The notes beneath the pieces are model-generated. The model was not told the origin of the DNA, did no database searches, and was given only the letters and a program-made list of their open reading frames with translations. The position numbers and the translations under genes are program-made. Below are positions 29,445 to 39,036 of a DNA stretch of 64,000 nucleotides, piece after piece (positions within the stretch are counted from its first letter, which is position 1; every line of letters begins with the position of its first letter). The stretch comes from Prochlorococcus sp. AG-409-J16 (GTDB lineage Bacteria; Cyanobacteriota; Cyanobacteriia; PCC-6307; Cyanobiaceae): contig QCKB01000001.1 in the NCBI GenBank assembly GCA_003215655.1, forward strand, positions 554,427-618,426, given 5' to 3'.

Positions 29445-30836
29445 ATGAAAACCACTGTGGTCGTGGGGCTTGGATGCTCTGGGATCAGTGCAGCTCGGCT
29501 CCTAAACAAACAGGGGCAAAAGGTGATTGTCTTTGAGCAAAGCCAATCGCCAACTGTTACTGAAATGGCGAAAGTTCTAACTAAAGAAGAGATCCAGGTA
29601 GAACTAAACACACCTCTAGAAATAAAGAGTTTCAAGCCCTTTTTAGATGATCTCGAAAAGGTGGTTATTAGCCCAGGGATTGCATGGAATCACCCAATAC
29701 TTGAAGAGTTGCGCCAAAAAAGGATACAGATCACAAGCGAAATCTCCCTTGCCTGGGACAAACTTAAGCACTTCCCATGGATCGGAATAACAGGGACCAA
29801 TGGGAAAACAACTGTGACTAGTCTTTTACATCATGTTCTTGAATCAAACGGGCAGCTAGCCCCTATGGCTGGGAATGTTGGGAATGCCGCTACACAGCTT
29901 GCTCTTCAGCTAGAGACAAAAGCGCTGCAACATCCAGATTGGCTTGTCATCGAACTAAGCAGTTACCAAATAGAAGCCTCACCTGAAATTTCCCCTTTAA
30001 TTGGCATTTGGACGAATCTCACAACAGATCATCTAGAACGACATGGATCCCTAGATGCCTACACAAAAATCAAACAAGGACTTATAGAGCGCTCTGAAAT
30101 TCGCATCTTGAATGCCGATGATCCTGTTATATCTCAGCAAAGGAAGCTCTTGGACAATGGGTCTTCAACGTGGATAAGCACTAAAGGAAGAGGTACCCAA
30201 AAGAATCCTATAGATCTTTGGATTAATCAAAAAGGCATAGTAGAAAATACAAATGGCGAACTGTTCGAATGCTCAGCATTCTCGCCACCAGGCCAACATA
30301 ACCGTCAAAACTTGCTGTTAGTAACTGCAGCAGCTCTCAAAGCAGGCATATCAGCCAAAGGGATTGAAGACAGTTTGCGAACCTTTAAAGGGTTACCTCA
30401 CCGACTTGAGCCAATAGGGAAGGTTAAAAATATGTTCATATTCAATGACAGCAAAGCAACTAACTTCCATTCCGCAAGCAAAGCCATCGAAGCTGTAAGC
30501 CCACCATCAATAGTCATTGCAGGCGGACGTATGAAGCTTGGGGATTCATATCAAGATTGGCTTAAACAAATCAATGAGAACTCTTGTGGAGCAGTACTCT
30601 TTGGAGAAGGTGCAATGAGCCTCAAGAAGATTATTGAAGGTTCAGGGTTTAAAGGGCCACTGCATTGCTGTGGTGGTCTCAAAGAAGCAGTACAACTAGC
30701 CTTTGCTGAAGGAATGGTTGAGAAAGCTCAGACTATTTTATTTTCTCCTGCCTGTTCAAGTTTTGACCAATACTCAGACTTCGAAGCACGTGGAGAACAT
30801 TTCCGAGCCCTAATCCAGGACATGGCCAAACAATAA
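29445..30836 (+). CDS. murD: UDP-N-acetylmuramoylalanine-D-glutamate ligase
   Basis: A peptidoglycan precursor ligase of 463 residues from the ATG at 29445 (MKTTVVVGLGCSGIS). A TTG seven codons earlier lies seven bases after the tRNA and is less likely. The Mur ligase ATP loop GITGTNGKTTVTSLL, ELSSYQIE and the C-terminal HRLEPIG and NDSKATN blocks are present. It follows tRNA-Val directly. Confidence 0.95.
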   Translation: MKTTVVVGLGCSGISAARLLNKQGQKVIVFEQSQSPTVTEMAKVLTKEEIQVELNTPLEIKSFKPFLDDLEKVVISPGIAWNHPILEELRQKRIQITSEISLAWDKLKHFPWIGITGTNGKTTVTSLLHHVLESNGQLAPMAGNVGNAATQLALQLETKALQHPDWLVIELSSYQIEASPEISPLIGIWTNLTTDHLERHGSLDAYTKIKQGLIERSEIRILNADDPVISQQRKLLDNGSSTWISTKGRGTQKNPIDLWINQKGIVENTNGELFECSAFSPPGQHNRQNLLLVTAAALKAGISAKGIEDSLRTFKGLPHRLEPIGKVKNMFIFNDSKATNFHSASKAIEAVSPPSIVIAGGRMKLGDSYQDWLKQINENSCGAVLFGEGAMSLKKIIEGSGFKGPLHCCGGLKEAVQLAFAEGMVEKAQTILFSPACSSFDQYSDFEARGEHFRALIQDMAKQ

Positions 30837-31030
30837 AATCAAACCTTTTAACTAATTGCTAATGGAGCTGCCATCCAAGACGGACTGGAGGGTGGACAGC
30901 AAACTCATTACAAGCAGAATTTTCCGAGGAAATGTCAATCTCTATAGAAAAGTGACGCTATTGAACAAGCACTGCAAAAAACAGCACTTATCGACTTAAA
31001 TGTATCAACCGATACCGTTTACTCTGAGAG

Positions 31031-31207
31031 ATGGGAGCGCAAAATCCTAAAAACAAACCAAAAACAAAACCAATCGCCCAGAGGAAAACAACCCTCAAAT
31101 GGAATAGCAGTGGAGAACTTTCAGCCCTTGACATGGCAAGGGTTCTTGAAAAGCTCTCAAACCAGGAGCTAACCGAGTGCGAACTCACTTGTAGCCTTGA
31201 CGATTAA
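31031..31207 (+). CDS. Small hypothetical protein, 58 residues
   Basis: An ATG-started frame of 58 codons. It has a basic N-terminus (MGAQNPKNKPKTKPIAQRK) and an amphipathic acidic C-terminal part (LSALDMARVLEKLSNQELTE, then CELTCSLDD). The composition is protein-like, and the frame fits better than the longer antisense frame. Function unknown. It sits about 195 bases after murD. Confidence 0.5.
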   Translation: MGAQNPKNKPKTKPIAQRKTTLKWNSSGELSALDMARVLEKLSNQELTECELTCSLDD

Positions 31208-31298
31208 GCAGTTAAACCTATTTCCAATATTCATAACAATCAAACCAATTTATATAGAGCCAAAAACCATTGAATAAACAAATAACTAGAGAAGAAGT

Positions 31299-31604
31299 TT
31301 ACAGCTTCCTATCCTTAATCCTTCTGTAATGGCCTATATAAAACCACCTCCAGGTAGGAATAGTTATAAACAACCAAATCCAAAATATATATTTGTAAGC
31401 GTAATCAATATTGGATTTCTTACAAGCCTCTAAAGCATCATTCTCAGAAATCACCTCCATGCGCTCCTCTAAACCCTTACACACAATTAATCCATGCACT
31501 CCCAAAAAACCAATTGTCATAGAGGTTGGAACGATAGAAAGAATTGAGGCAAGGAAAAGATTCCCTAATTTCAATTTAAAATTTTCTCTCTTAGAGATAG
31601 CCAT
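31299..31604 (-). CDS. Hypothetical two-TM membrane protein
   Basis: A 101-residue protein. TM1 is about residues 14-40 (LFLASILSIVPTSMTIGFLG), TM2 about 70-90 (YKYIFWIWLFITIPTWRWFY), with a charged connecting loop with two Cys and a basic C-terminus. No family recognised. It is isolated between intergenic stretches. Confidence 0.55.
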   Translation of the reverse strand: MAISKRENFKLKLGNLFLASILSIVPTSMTIGFLGVHGLIVCKGLEERMEVISENDALEACKKSNIDYAYKYIFWIWLFITIPTWRWFYIGHYRRIKDRKL

Positions 31605-31756
31605 TAGAAAAGCAAGAGGGAGCGCTTTTTAATCATTCTAAAAGAGAGCAATGTTAGCCTGAAAAGGTTCAGGCTTTGACATTGCCCAATGAGCAAAAGG
31701 CAGCTCAGATGAAACAATTAAATTTAAACTAGATTAAACTTAACACTGAGCTAACT

Positions 31757-31945
31757 CTAGTGCCCACACCAAATAGCGCAAGTCGTAGAGACCACTGCTA
31801 CTACAACTCCACCCCATTTAATAACCTTCTGTGGAGCATTAAATGTCACTCCAACCAGGATTGCAGCAAGATTCAAAACAATTAGCTGATCAGTAGAAGG
31901 AGTTATGCCAAATAGGCCTGAACCGCCAGTAGCAAAGTAATTCAT
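31757..31945 (-). CDS. Small hydrophobic protein
   Basis: A 62-residue protein with two likely membrane segments, about residues 20-38 (LIVLNLAAILVGVTFNA) and 43-60 (WGGVVVAVVSTTCAIWC). The Gly/Phe-rich N-terminus MNYFATGGSGLFG resembles other picocyanobacterial mini-membrane proteins. Function unknown. Confidence 0.55.
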   Translation of the reverse strand: MNYFATGGSGLFGITPSTDQLIVLNLAAILVGVTFNAPQKVIKWGGVVVAVVSTTCAIWCGH

Positions 31946-32163
31946 AGAGCGAGAAACAAATCAGAAGAAGACTGTTTATATTAGATCCAAATAGACTTAT
32001 TATGCTGATTTGATCTATTATTTTTAACATAACAATAGAGATCTATCAAAATATTCCAATCAAGCAAATCTATTAGAGCAAAAGAAATTACACAAGGTCG
32101 GATAATACTCAGATAGAAACATTAAAAACGAAGTAATTAATTGTTCTATAAACAAGAAGAATT

Positions 32164-32250
32164 CTATTTAACTCGTCTTTTCAGGTTCAAATATAAATTC
32201 GAATACGCAGCAATTACCAAGAGAAAAAGACAAAAAGAATTGAAGTTCAT
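32164..32250 (-). CDS. Possible 28-residue hydrophobic peptide
   Basis: A minus-strand frame starting MNFNSFCLFLLVIAAYSN and ending LNLKRRVK: one hydrophobic segment followed by a positive tail, like a tiny membrane peptide. The rest of 31946-32295 holds nothing I recognise. Support is composition only. Confidence 0.25.
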   Translation of the reverse strand: MNFNSFCLFLLVIAAYSNLYLNLKRRVK

Positions 32251-32295
32251 CTAAACCAGAATAGAAATTAAAAAGCAATAACTGTTCAAACCCCT

Positions 32296-32532
32296 TTAGG
32301 GAGCCTCGATAGTATTAATTACACTCCCATCAACCTCTTTAAGCTCCGCAGGCACTTCTAGGCCAAAGCCTTCTAATAGCTGCCTCAAAAGAAGCCTATC
32401 CTCTACAGACTTTTTCTTAGAGCCATTAAAAAATTGCTTAGCCAAAAACACAAAACCTAAAGAGGTCATCAAAACAACGAGCACAGCTCCTATAAAGACC
32501 AATAAGGGAAATTGGTAGAACCATCCTTCCAT
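32296..32532 (-). CDS. Small single-TM hypothetical protein
   Basis: A 78-residue protein with one membrane helix at about residues 9-32 (LLVFIGAVLVVLMTSLGFVF), followed by a cytosolic basic stretch (NGSKKKSVEDRLLL) and an acidic tail. No family recognised. Confidence 0.6.
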   Translation of the reverse strand: MEGWFYQFPLLVFIGAVLVVLMTSLGFVFLAKQFFNGSKKKSVEDRLLLRQLLEGFGLEVPAELKEVDGSVINTIEAP

Positions 32533-32720
32533 TAATGTTTTTCAGTTAGTTCCTTTATCTTTCCACTAAATTTGCAGAATTGCTATCTAGGTTAATAAAG
32601 CAATAACCTAGCTCTTATAGGAAGAGGTGTATCGCATCATTTCCCTCTATAAAGCTATTTGAGAGCTTTAATCCCGCCGAAGCAAAATGCTTTCTACTTA
32701 AAGGAACAAGAGAAAAGCCG

Positions 32721-32969
32721 CTATTTAGGGACTTGAAGCTTAAACCCTTTTTCTAAAAGCTTTTGATAGGTCAATCTTGCTTGATAGGCAAGGAACTTTT
32801 CAGCTTCTTGATCATTTCTTTTAATCATGAACCAATTCAGATCCCCTTCTCTTTTTGAGAACGTAACGAATTCCTCCCCATTACTAAGGGTCCATTGACC
32901 CAGATGAGAGAGTTTTTGATCCGGTCCAAGATCCCAAGGACAACTAGCAGGATACTTTTCTTGTGCCAA
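32721..32969 (-). CDS. Small soluble hypothetical protein
   Basis: An 82-residue protein with MAQEKYPASCPWDLGPDQ, a Trp- and Lys-rich middle and a helical C-terminus ending FKLQVPK. It looks like a real, compact cyanobacterial hypothetical protein. Function unknown. Confidence 0.6.
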   Translation of the reverse strand: MAQEKYPASCPWDLGPDQKLSHLGQWTLSNGEEFVTFSKREGDLNWFMIKRNDQEAEKFLAYQARLTYQKLLEKGFKLQVPK

Positions 32970-33128
32970 AAGTTACAGCGAAGCAGCTTCTGTAAATGTT
33001 TTAGCGCATGTGTCGAGCCTTAACCGCCAAGATCATCTTCTTCCTATCAGTGGACCAAATCAAGTCAAAGATAGCTAGTGACTTGGAGAGAAAAAATCCT
33101 AAACAATTCAGATTGGAAGACATTTTTT

Positions 33129-33290
33129 CTAACCCCGCTCCCAGCGGTTTTCATAGGTGCCGAAAGGCATTTGCCCATAACTGATGGTTGGTTTGATATT
33201 AGTGACGATTAACAACCTCACCAAAAACCAAGCAAAGGAGGGGGACAAACCTGTAAATTCATATACTTCCGTATTTTTCTTTTGACTCAA
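33129..33290 (-). CDS. Possible small membrane protein overlapping the rpsU start
   Basis: A 53-codon minus-strand frame from a TTG at 33290: hydrophilic [13 protein letters not shown], a hydrophobic stretch [15 protein letters not shown], then a motif-like tail [17 protein letters not shown]. The tail composition is unusually protein-like. The start overlaps the rpsU start by nine bases in opposite orientation, which makes either this start or the gene uncertain. Confidence 0.4.
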   Translation of the reverse strand: MSQKKNTEVYEFTGLSPSFAWFLVRLLIVTNIKPTISYGQMPFGTYENRWERG

Positions 33291-33458
33291 GTAACTGTTG
33301 GCGAGAACGAGGGCATTGAATCAGCTCTACGGCGATTTAAAAGGCAGGTTTCCAAAGCCGGGATTTTTGCCGATTTAAAGCGACTTCGGCATCACGAGAC
33401 TCCTGTAGAAAAATATAAAAGAAAATTGCAACAGCGTAGAAGAAGCCGCGGGCGTTGA
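33282..33458 (+). CDS. rpsU: 30S ribosomal protein S21, TTG start
   Basis: A 58-residue protein with all hallmarks of S21: [53 protein letters not shown]. It is basic and of typical length. The start is TTG at 33282; no upstream ATG is in frame. S21 helps 30S subunits engage mRNA. Confidence 0.93.
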   Translation: MTQVTVGENEGIESALRRFKRQVSKAGIFADLKRLRHHETPVEKYKRKLQQRRRSRGR

Positions 33459-33873
33459 GTATTGTTTTTACAAATAATCTTTCTGAAAAGTACTTTTTAT
33501 ATTTTTGAGGAGTTTTATTTGAGATTGGAAAAATTTAGCGGCAATTCCAATACATAGATATGCATTGGAATTCCTCTAATAACTAATACAAGCTCTAGTA
33601 AATCAATGCTTTCTACAAGCACGAGTATTAAGCAAGTCAGAACATCTCTGCAGAATTACTAAGCAGGAATCACTTAAAAAGCTTTATATTTCGACAATAA
33701 ATAAAGCTATCACCTACGAGATTAAAAACAAAAAGGAATTTTAAAGGCCACTAAGAGAAGAGAAGGTTAATTAATTGCCATGAAGATGACTGCTAAGCCT
33801 AGTTCCCTCAACTTCTAGTATATTCAAACCTATTTAAAATCAATTATAAATATCTATAAAAATTCTTGCCAAA
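33459..33873. other. Intergenic stretch downstream of rpsU
   Basis: These 415 AT-rich bases have no convincing gene. A 9-base inverted repeat (AATTCCAAT at 33543-33551 and ATTGGAATT at 33564-33572) could form a hairpin after rpsU, without a following T-run. Confidence 0.5.
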
Positions 33874-34089
33874 TTAATTATATTCTCCTGGGACATCATT
33901 CTTATGAACTGTGACTTTGCCGACTCTCTGACCAGAAAACCTTAAGAGTTCATCGCCTGAAAACTCATAACCTAAATGAGCTGCAATTTGAGCAACATCA
34001 TCGGCTGTTGAGGAGGATAAAACTTGTTTTTTTAAAGATGCATCGTTTTGCATCTTATGTAAAAACTCCTTCAACTGTTTAACAGACAT
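33874..34089 (-). CDS. Nif11-domain leader-like peptide
   Basis: A 71-residue protein matching the Nif11-like leader pattern: MSVKQLKEFLHKMQNDASLK, then a DDVAQIAAHLGYEFSGDEL segment. This fold serves as the leader of several ribosomally made, modified peptides in cyanobacteria, including prochlorosins. Here the tail after SGDELLRF is short (GQRVGKVTVHKNDVPGEYN), has no Cys and no clear double-Gly cut site, and ends with an acidic Glu-Tyr. It begins 18 bases after the stop of the TPR-sulfotransferase on the same strand, suggesting an operon. Confidence 0.8.
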   Translation of the reverse strand: MSVKQLKEFLHKMQNDASLKKQVLSSSTADDVAQIAAHLGYEFSGDELLRFSGQRVGKVTVHKNDVPGEYN

Positions 34090-34107
34090 CTTATTTGCAG
34101 GGAAATA

Positions 34108-35877
34108 CTAATCAATATAATTTACATCTATATTATTAGCCTGCAAGATTTCTATAGCTGGAGCAAGAAGTTCTTTATAATTTCTCCATCCGCCTACGGA
34201 CTTAGCATTTATAGGGTTTCTTACCTGAATACAACTGGCGGTTTGGATTGATCTAGGGTTTTTCTGCGGTGATAGATAACTATCAGACCAGTCCCAGCCT
34301 AACCAGGAAATCAATTCCCTTATTTTTTGCTTAGGTTTTTTTACTAATTGATCATAATTAATATCATATATATTGAGCGGATATTTAGATTTAAACTTTT
34401 TCATAACTTGCTCCTTATTAATAAGAACTCTGGCCGAGTCATCCAAAGAAGATGAATAATAATTTCCCTGCTTGAAATTAGCCCTGTAAAGAGAGAGGAT
34501 ATTATCCAATGGGTTCCTATAGCAATTTAATATTTGCACGCAAGGAAATTCGCTAGCAATTAATGCAACATGTCTATAATTATACAAATACTTATCGGTT
34601 GTTATATTAAGGTTTTTACCATATTTCGATCTTCTCTTAAGATAGATTTGATATAAATTATTATCATAATCTGAGGTTGATTTTTCATGCCATTCACTCA
34701 TTGCTTCATCAAATATTCCGACTTCACCTAAAGACATAACCTCCGGATTCATACTAAGGATTGAATCAATCAATGTAGAGCCACTTCGTGGCATCCCAAC
34801 TATAAATAAACACCTCGATTTTTCACTAATCTGAGACCTAATTGACAAGCAATCAGATGTCTGATTGTAAATCTCATTAGTTCTATTTATCAACTTATCC
34901 GCATCAGATGGGTAAAGGGCTAACTTGTAGTCATTAGCTTGTTTAAGATAGCGAGTACTTTCTTTAAATCGACGCTCTCTGTGTAACAAATTGGATGCTG
35001 CAAACATGAGATCAATATCCTCTTTATTTTTTAGAGAAGTGTCGTTAATCGATTTAAAAAGTTGATCCCTTAAAAAAGGATAGGCTCGGTAATCGCTAAA
35101 TTGTGAAAGCAAGAAATGAGCATGGTTCAATTTATCATCTAGATTTAGGCCCTTAATCAAGTTTTTCTCTGCTTGATCCAAATCTCCCTTTTGCATAAGT
35201 AATCCAGCTAAATTTAAATATAATATAGGTTCATTTCTTTTGCTCCTAAGTGCAAACTTCATAGCTATTTCAGCTGCATCCAGTCTACCCATTTCATTAA
35301 GTACTGAACTTAAGTTAGAATAAGCTTCAGCTAATTCAGGCATTAATTTAATTGCTGAATTTGCTAATTTCTTCGATTGCAATAACAAGCCTCTTCCCTT
35401 AATCATTCCTGCAAGATTTGAATAAGGATAGGGACAGTATGGATCAACTGATATTGCCTTTATTGTAATCAACTGTGCCTCATCAGCTCTACCCTGATGA
35501 ATCATAATATCAGCCAAATTTATATATGGAAAGACCAGGTGAGGGCTTAAGTTAATAGCTTGCAATGTTGCATGCCGAGCTTCTATCAATCGGCCACTTA
35601 TCTGTAAAATCAATCCAAGATTAATATAAGCATCAACAAAATCAGGCTGAATAAAAATTGCCTTTCGAATATTAGTTTCGGCCTCATTAAGCTGTCCTTT
35701 AAGCTTAAATAACATACCAATCTGATAAAAAATTTCTGAATTATCCGGATTAACTAAACTTGCTTTGGTATAGATAGTTAATGCCTTATCAACTTCTCCA
35801 GAGTTTTGATACCTGATAGCCTCAGCTATTAGGCTTTCAGGGCTATGGTCGTTAAATTCACCTTTAGTATTGTCCAT
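34108..35877 (-). CDS. TPR-repeat sulfotransferase
   Basis: A 589-residue protein. Residues 15-250 are about seven TPR units (for example NSGEVDKALTIYTKASLVNP, SGRLIEARHATLQAINLSP). The C-terminal sulfotransferase domain has the PAPS 5'-phosphosulfate loop FIVGMPRSGSTLIDSIL (about 357-373) and NCYRNPLDNILSLYRANF, which supplies 3'-phosphate-binding residues. TPR-fused sulfotransferases resemble protein-tyrosine or glycan sulfotransferases. The acceptor is unknown. It is followed by the Nif11-like gene and is divergent from its 655-residue paralogue about 850 bases away. Confidence 0.88.
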   Translation of the reverse strand: MDNTKGEFNDHSPESLIAEAIRYQNSGEVDKALTIYTKASLVNPDNSEIFYQIGMLFKLKGQLNEAETNIRKAIFIQPDFVDAYINLGLILQISGRLIEARHATLQAINLSPHLVFPYINLADIMIHQGRADEAQLITIKAISVDPYCPYPYSNLAGMIKGRGLLLQSKKLANSAIKLMPELAEAYSNLSSVLNEMGRLDAAEIAMKFALRSKRNEPILYLNLAGLLMQKGDLDQAEKNLIKGLNLDDKLNHAHFLLSQFSDYRAYPFLRDQLFKSINDTSLKNKEDIDLMFAASNLLHRERRFKESTRYLKQANDYKLALYPSDADKLINRTNEIYNQTSDCLSIRSQISEKSRCLFIVGMPRSGSTLIDSILSMNPEVMSLGEVGIFDEAMSEWHEKSTSDYDNNLYQIYLKRRSKYGKNLNITTDKYLYNYRHVALIASEFPCVQILNCYRNPLDNILSLYRANFKQGNYYSSSLDDSARVLINKEQVMKKFKSKYPLNIYDINYDQLVKKPKQKIRELISWLGWDWSDSYLSPQKNPRSIQTASCIQVRNPINAKSVGGWRNYKELLAPAIEILQANNIDVNYID

Positions 35878-36242
35878 ATGTTTAACAACCAGTTTTCCTT
35901 CTAAGTGGCCCTTAGCTATACCTAGCCTAATAAAATAACAGAACGAGACTGAGGTTATGGTAAATAGTTAGTTGAGGCCATACTTGTTCTAAATTTATCT
36001 ATCGCTACCTATTGATGAAGCACTTAAGAGAAACTCAGCCACAAAATTGGAATAGTTAGAGCTTCAAAAAGCTCACCAATCAAGCTTTAACATTTTGCCT
36101 CTCTTCAAGTGACGTTCGAAAAGGCTCTCAATTACTTGCAAATATCGGTATATAGGATTTTCGACTTTCCATATTCTTGTGGGTATCCTCACTAAGGCAA
36201 ATTATTAGTGGCCTAAAAGCGACGAACTGAGCAAAGTTTGTA
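35878..36242. other. Intergenic between the TPR-sulfotransferase and a small gene
   Basis: These 365 bases upstream of the leftward sulfotransferase hold no gene I can support. They should contain the promoter for the sulfotransferase-Nif11 pair. No clear operator or terminator was seen. Confidence 0.5.
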
Positions 36243-36434
36243 ATGACCTATCTAATGGCCAGGCTAATGAGCCGCCACGGTTATACGATCCGCTACAAAG
36301 ATAGCGACCGCAACACATGTGAATTTTGTGCCTACGCCAATGACTCCTTTGAGGCACGGCAAGTGGCAATGGAAACAATTCGGTTCGTTCACGAGCACCC
36401 AAATTCAATTGATTTCATACTCCGTTCAAGCTGA
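36243..36434 (+). CDS. Small conserved-looking hypothetical protein
   Basis: A 63-residue soluble protein, MTYLMARLMSRHGYTIRYKD with CEFCAYANDSFEARQVAMET. The CxxC pair and balanced composition favour this strand over the overlapping leftward frame. It could be a small metal-binding or redox protein; I do not recognise the family. Confidence 0.6.
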   Translation: MTYLMARLMSRHGYTIRYKDSDRNTCEFCAYANDSFEARQVAMETIRFVHEHPNSIDFILRSS

Positions 36435-36728
36435 GAACAAGAACACATAGGTTTGATCTCATAAGGATCCACTTCAAATTCAAACCAGGCAATGGATGTA
36501 CTGGAAAGAATCTCGGAAAGATTGCCCATTGCTAGCTGTTTTGTGATTTTAAAGAATAGAGCCTAAAGAGAGTACTCAAGATATACTATTTTTCTGTTAA
36601 AAAGCAACTTAAAAATAATATATTATTTTTCTTACGGAATTTTATAATCGTGTTAGTCTATAAATAATTGCTATCAAAACACAATAGAGAATTTATTCCT
36701 TTATATTGACAGTATATGGAGACGGTAG

Positions 36729-38696
36729 ATGAAAAATAATAATACTAATAAGAGTATAAATAATTCAAAAGAATTAGAGAATGAAAAGCTTATCATCAAT
36801 GCAATGGATAAGCAAAGTGAAGGTTGTATTGATGAAGCGAAGAAAATGTATCAGAAAATCATTGACTCTGGATCAAAGGATCTGAGGGTATTAACGAATC
36901 TTGGAGTGATATATGAGGCTAAAGGGCAACTTAATCATGCGATTGAGTACTACAAAAAATCAGTAGATTTATTCCCAAAGAATGCAAATTCATATTTAAA
37001 TCTTGGTGCAATATATAAAAGAATAGGGGAGACCCGTCAATCAGAAGAAAATATATTAAAAGCCATTCAAATAAATCCTAGGCTTGGAAGGGGTTATTTC
37101 TACTTAGGATTAATCCTCATAGAGCAAGGAAGGCTAAAAGAAGCAGCCTTTTATACCTATAAAGCAGTGATCCTAATGCCTTTATATGTAGATTGCTATT
37201 TAAATATAGGATTAATAAAGTCAACAATGGGTCAATTGAAAAAAGCAGAAAGATCAACAAGAATAGCAATAAAGTATCAACCTAAGAGTCCAAAGAACTA
37301 CTCAAATTTGGGAATAATATTAAAAGATCAAGGAAACATTGATGACGCAGAAAAATCACTCAAAAAAGCCATAGAGCTAGATAGATTCTATACCAATGCT
37401 TATATAGGCTTGGCAGGTATCTTAAGGGATAGGATGATTTTAAATGATGCAACCTTAATTTCAAAAATAGCGGTTCTGAGTAAACCAGATCTAGCCGAGG
37501 CCTATTTAGATCTAGGAATCTCTTTAACTGCTAAAGGGAAATTAAAAGAAGCTGAAATCACAACACTTCTAGCCATTAAAATCAATCCTAAACTAGCAAT
37601 CGCATATTCGAATCTTGGAGGCATACAAAAAAATCAAGGTCGGCTGACCGAGGCTAAGAATAATTTATTGAAGGCACTAGAAATTGACAACAATCTAGCA
37701 AGAGCTTACTTTTCTCTGACAACATTGACAGACTTATCAGGGAACAAAGAGCTCTCAAGGCAAATACTCTCGACTGATATTCAAAACCTTAGGTTAAATT
37801 CAGAACGAGTAGATATTCTTTTCGCCAAGTCAAATATTCTGCATAGAAAAGGAGATTTTAATGGTAGTTCAAGATATCTAGCACAGGCAAATAATATTAA
37901 ACTTAGAATGTATCCAGCCAACGGTCATGAATATATTGAAAACGCAAATAAATTATTAAAGGTTTCCCGAGAGACAGAAGAATTCAAAAGTAATATTCCT
38001 AGTCATACGAACTGCATATTTATAGTGGGGATGCCAAGAAGTGGTTCAACACTTATAGAGTCCATACTTAGTGTTAATCCAAGCATAATAGATCTACAAG
38101 AGACGAATATCTTAACTAGTGCATATCAAGAGTGGCAGGATAATAAAAAAAAAGGCAAATCTTTATACGAACTTTATATGAAAAGGAGGCCAAAAAATCT
38201 AGAAGCTTTTCAAATAACTACTGATAAGATGCTTTTCAACTATATCTATGCTGGTTTATTAGCAAGTCAATTCAAAAATGTAAAAATTATACATTGCTTC
38301 AGGCATCCTCTCGACAATATACTATCTATATATAAAGCAAATTTTGAGACTGGATATAGATACTCTTCATCGTTGACTGATAGTGCCAATGTTCTAATTA
38401 ATAAGGATAATATTATGAGAGAATACAAAAGAGTCTATCCTTCAAAAATATATGAATTAGATTACGATAAGTTAGTTACATCACCTAATAAAGAAATACT
38501 ATCTCTTATTAAATGGATAGGGTGGGAGTGGAATGAAGATTACCTATCTCCACATCTCAACAAGCGCATGATTAGTACCGCAAGCAATGTGCAAGTCCGC
38601 TCTCCTATTAACCCAAATTCAGTTGGTGGTTGGAAACATTATAAGGATTTATTGAAGCCAGCCCTTAATATTTTTGCAAATAATGGTATTTTATAG
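36729..38696 (+). CDS. TPR-repeat sulfotransferase, paralogue
   Basis: A 655-residue protein with about nine TPR units in residues 20-340 (YYKKSVDLFPKNANSYLNLG and similar) and a C-terminal sulfotransferase domain: CIFIVGMPRSGSTLIESIL at about 430-448 and HCFRHPLDNILSIYKANF. The last ~220 residues align closely with the 589-residue neighbour (both end with SVGGWxxYK near the C-terminus). The two are divergent duplicates. The gene is markedly AT-rich (many Asn/Lys/Ile codons), which may indicate acquired DNA. Confidence 0.88.
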   Translation: MKNNNTNKSINNSKELENEKLIINAMDKQSEGCIDEAKKMYQKIIDSGSKDLRVLTNLGVIYEAKGQLNHAIEYYKKSVDLFPKNANSYLNLGAIYKRIGETRQSEENILKAIQINPRLGRGYFYLGLILIEQGRLKEAAFYTYKAVILMPLYVDCYLNIGLIKSTMGQLKKAERSTRIAIKYQPKSPKNYSNLGIILKDQGNIDDAEKSLKKAIELDRFYTNAYIGLAGILRDRMILNDATLISKIAVLSKPDLAEAYLDLGISLTAKGKLKEAEITTLLAIKINPKLAIAYSNLGGIQKNQGRLTEAKNNLLKALEIDNNLARAYFSLTTLTDLSGNKELSRQILSTDIQNLRLNSERVDILFAKSNILHRKGDFNGSSRYLAQANNIKLRMYPANGHEYIENANKLLKVSRETEEFKSNIPSHTNCIFIVGMPRSGSTLIESILSVNPSIIDLQETNILTSAYQEWQDNKKKGKSLYELYMKRRPKNLEAFQITTDKMLFNYIYAGLLASQFKNVKIIHCFRHPLDNILSIYKANFETGYRYSSSLTDSANVLINKDNIMREYKRVYPSKIYELDYDKLVTSPNKEILSLIKWIGWEWNEDYLSPHLNKRMISTASNVQVRSPINPNSVGGWKHYKDLLKPALNIFANNGIL

Positions 38697-39036
38697 ACTC
38701 AATAGTAGAATTTAAGAATCATTTAAGTTTATCCACAAATTGATAACTTCTAATAGGATCTTTATTAAAAAAGTATCAGATTAATCCCGATGCCTTAATC
38801 AAACAGAGCTCCAGGATATTGTTTTATTCATAAAAGGAAAGTATAAGGCTAAAATATATTTCTAAACTATCTACTAGCAATATCCTTAGAGAAAGATGTA
38901 ATAAGGGTTAGAAGCTCATGCAGGATAATCAAACTAAGGGTTTGAAAATTATCCGACTCGAAACACTGATTAAAGTAGCTAGATGCTGAAAGATCACCTA
39001 AAGTTGCACAAGCGCGTGATTCTTTATACTCAGATT
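38697..39036. other. Intergenic before the ferredoxin-like gene
   Basis: An AT-rich stretch of 340 bases in which I see no gene, terminator or operator. An in-frame ATG at 38983 would extend the ferredoxin by 18 residues but is not preferred. Confidence 0.45.

Noticed and set aside
30988..31188. 66-codon leftward frame
   Set aside because: The 58-residue rightward frame 31031-31207 has a more protein-like sequence; this looks like its antisense shadow.
36205..36408. 67-codon leftward frame
   Set aside because: It lies antisense to the 63-residue CxxC protein, which is more plausible.
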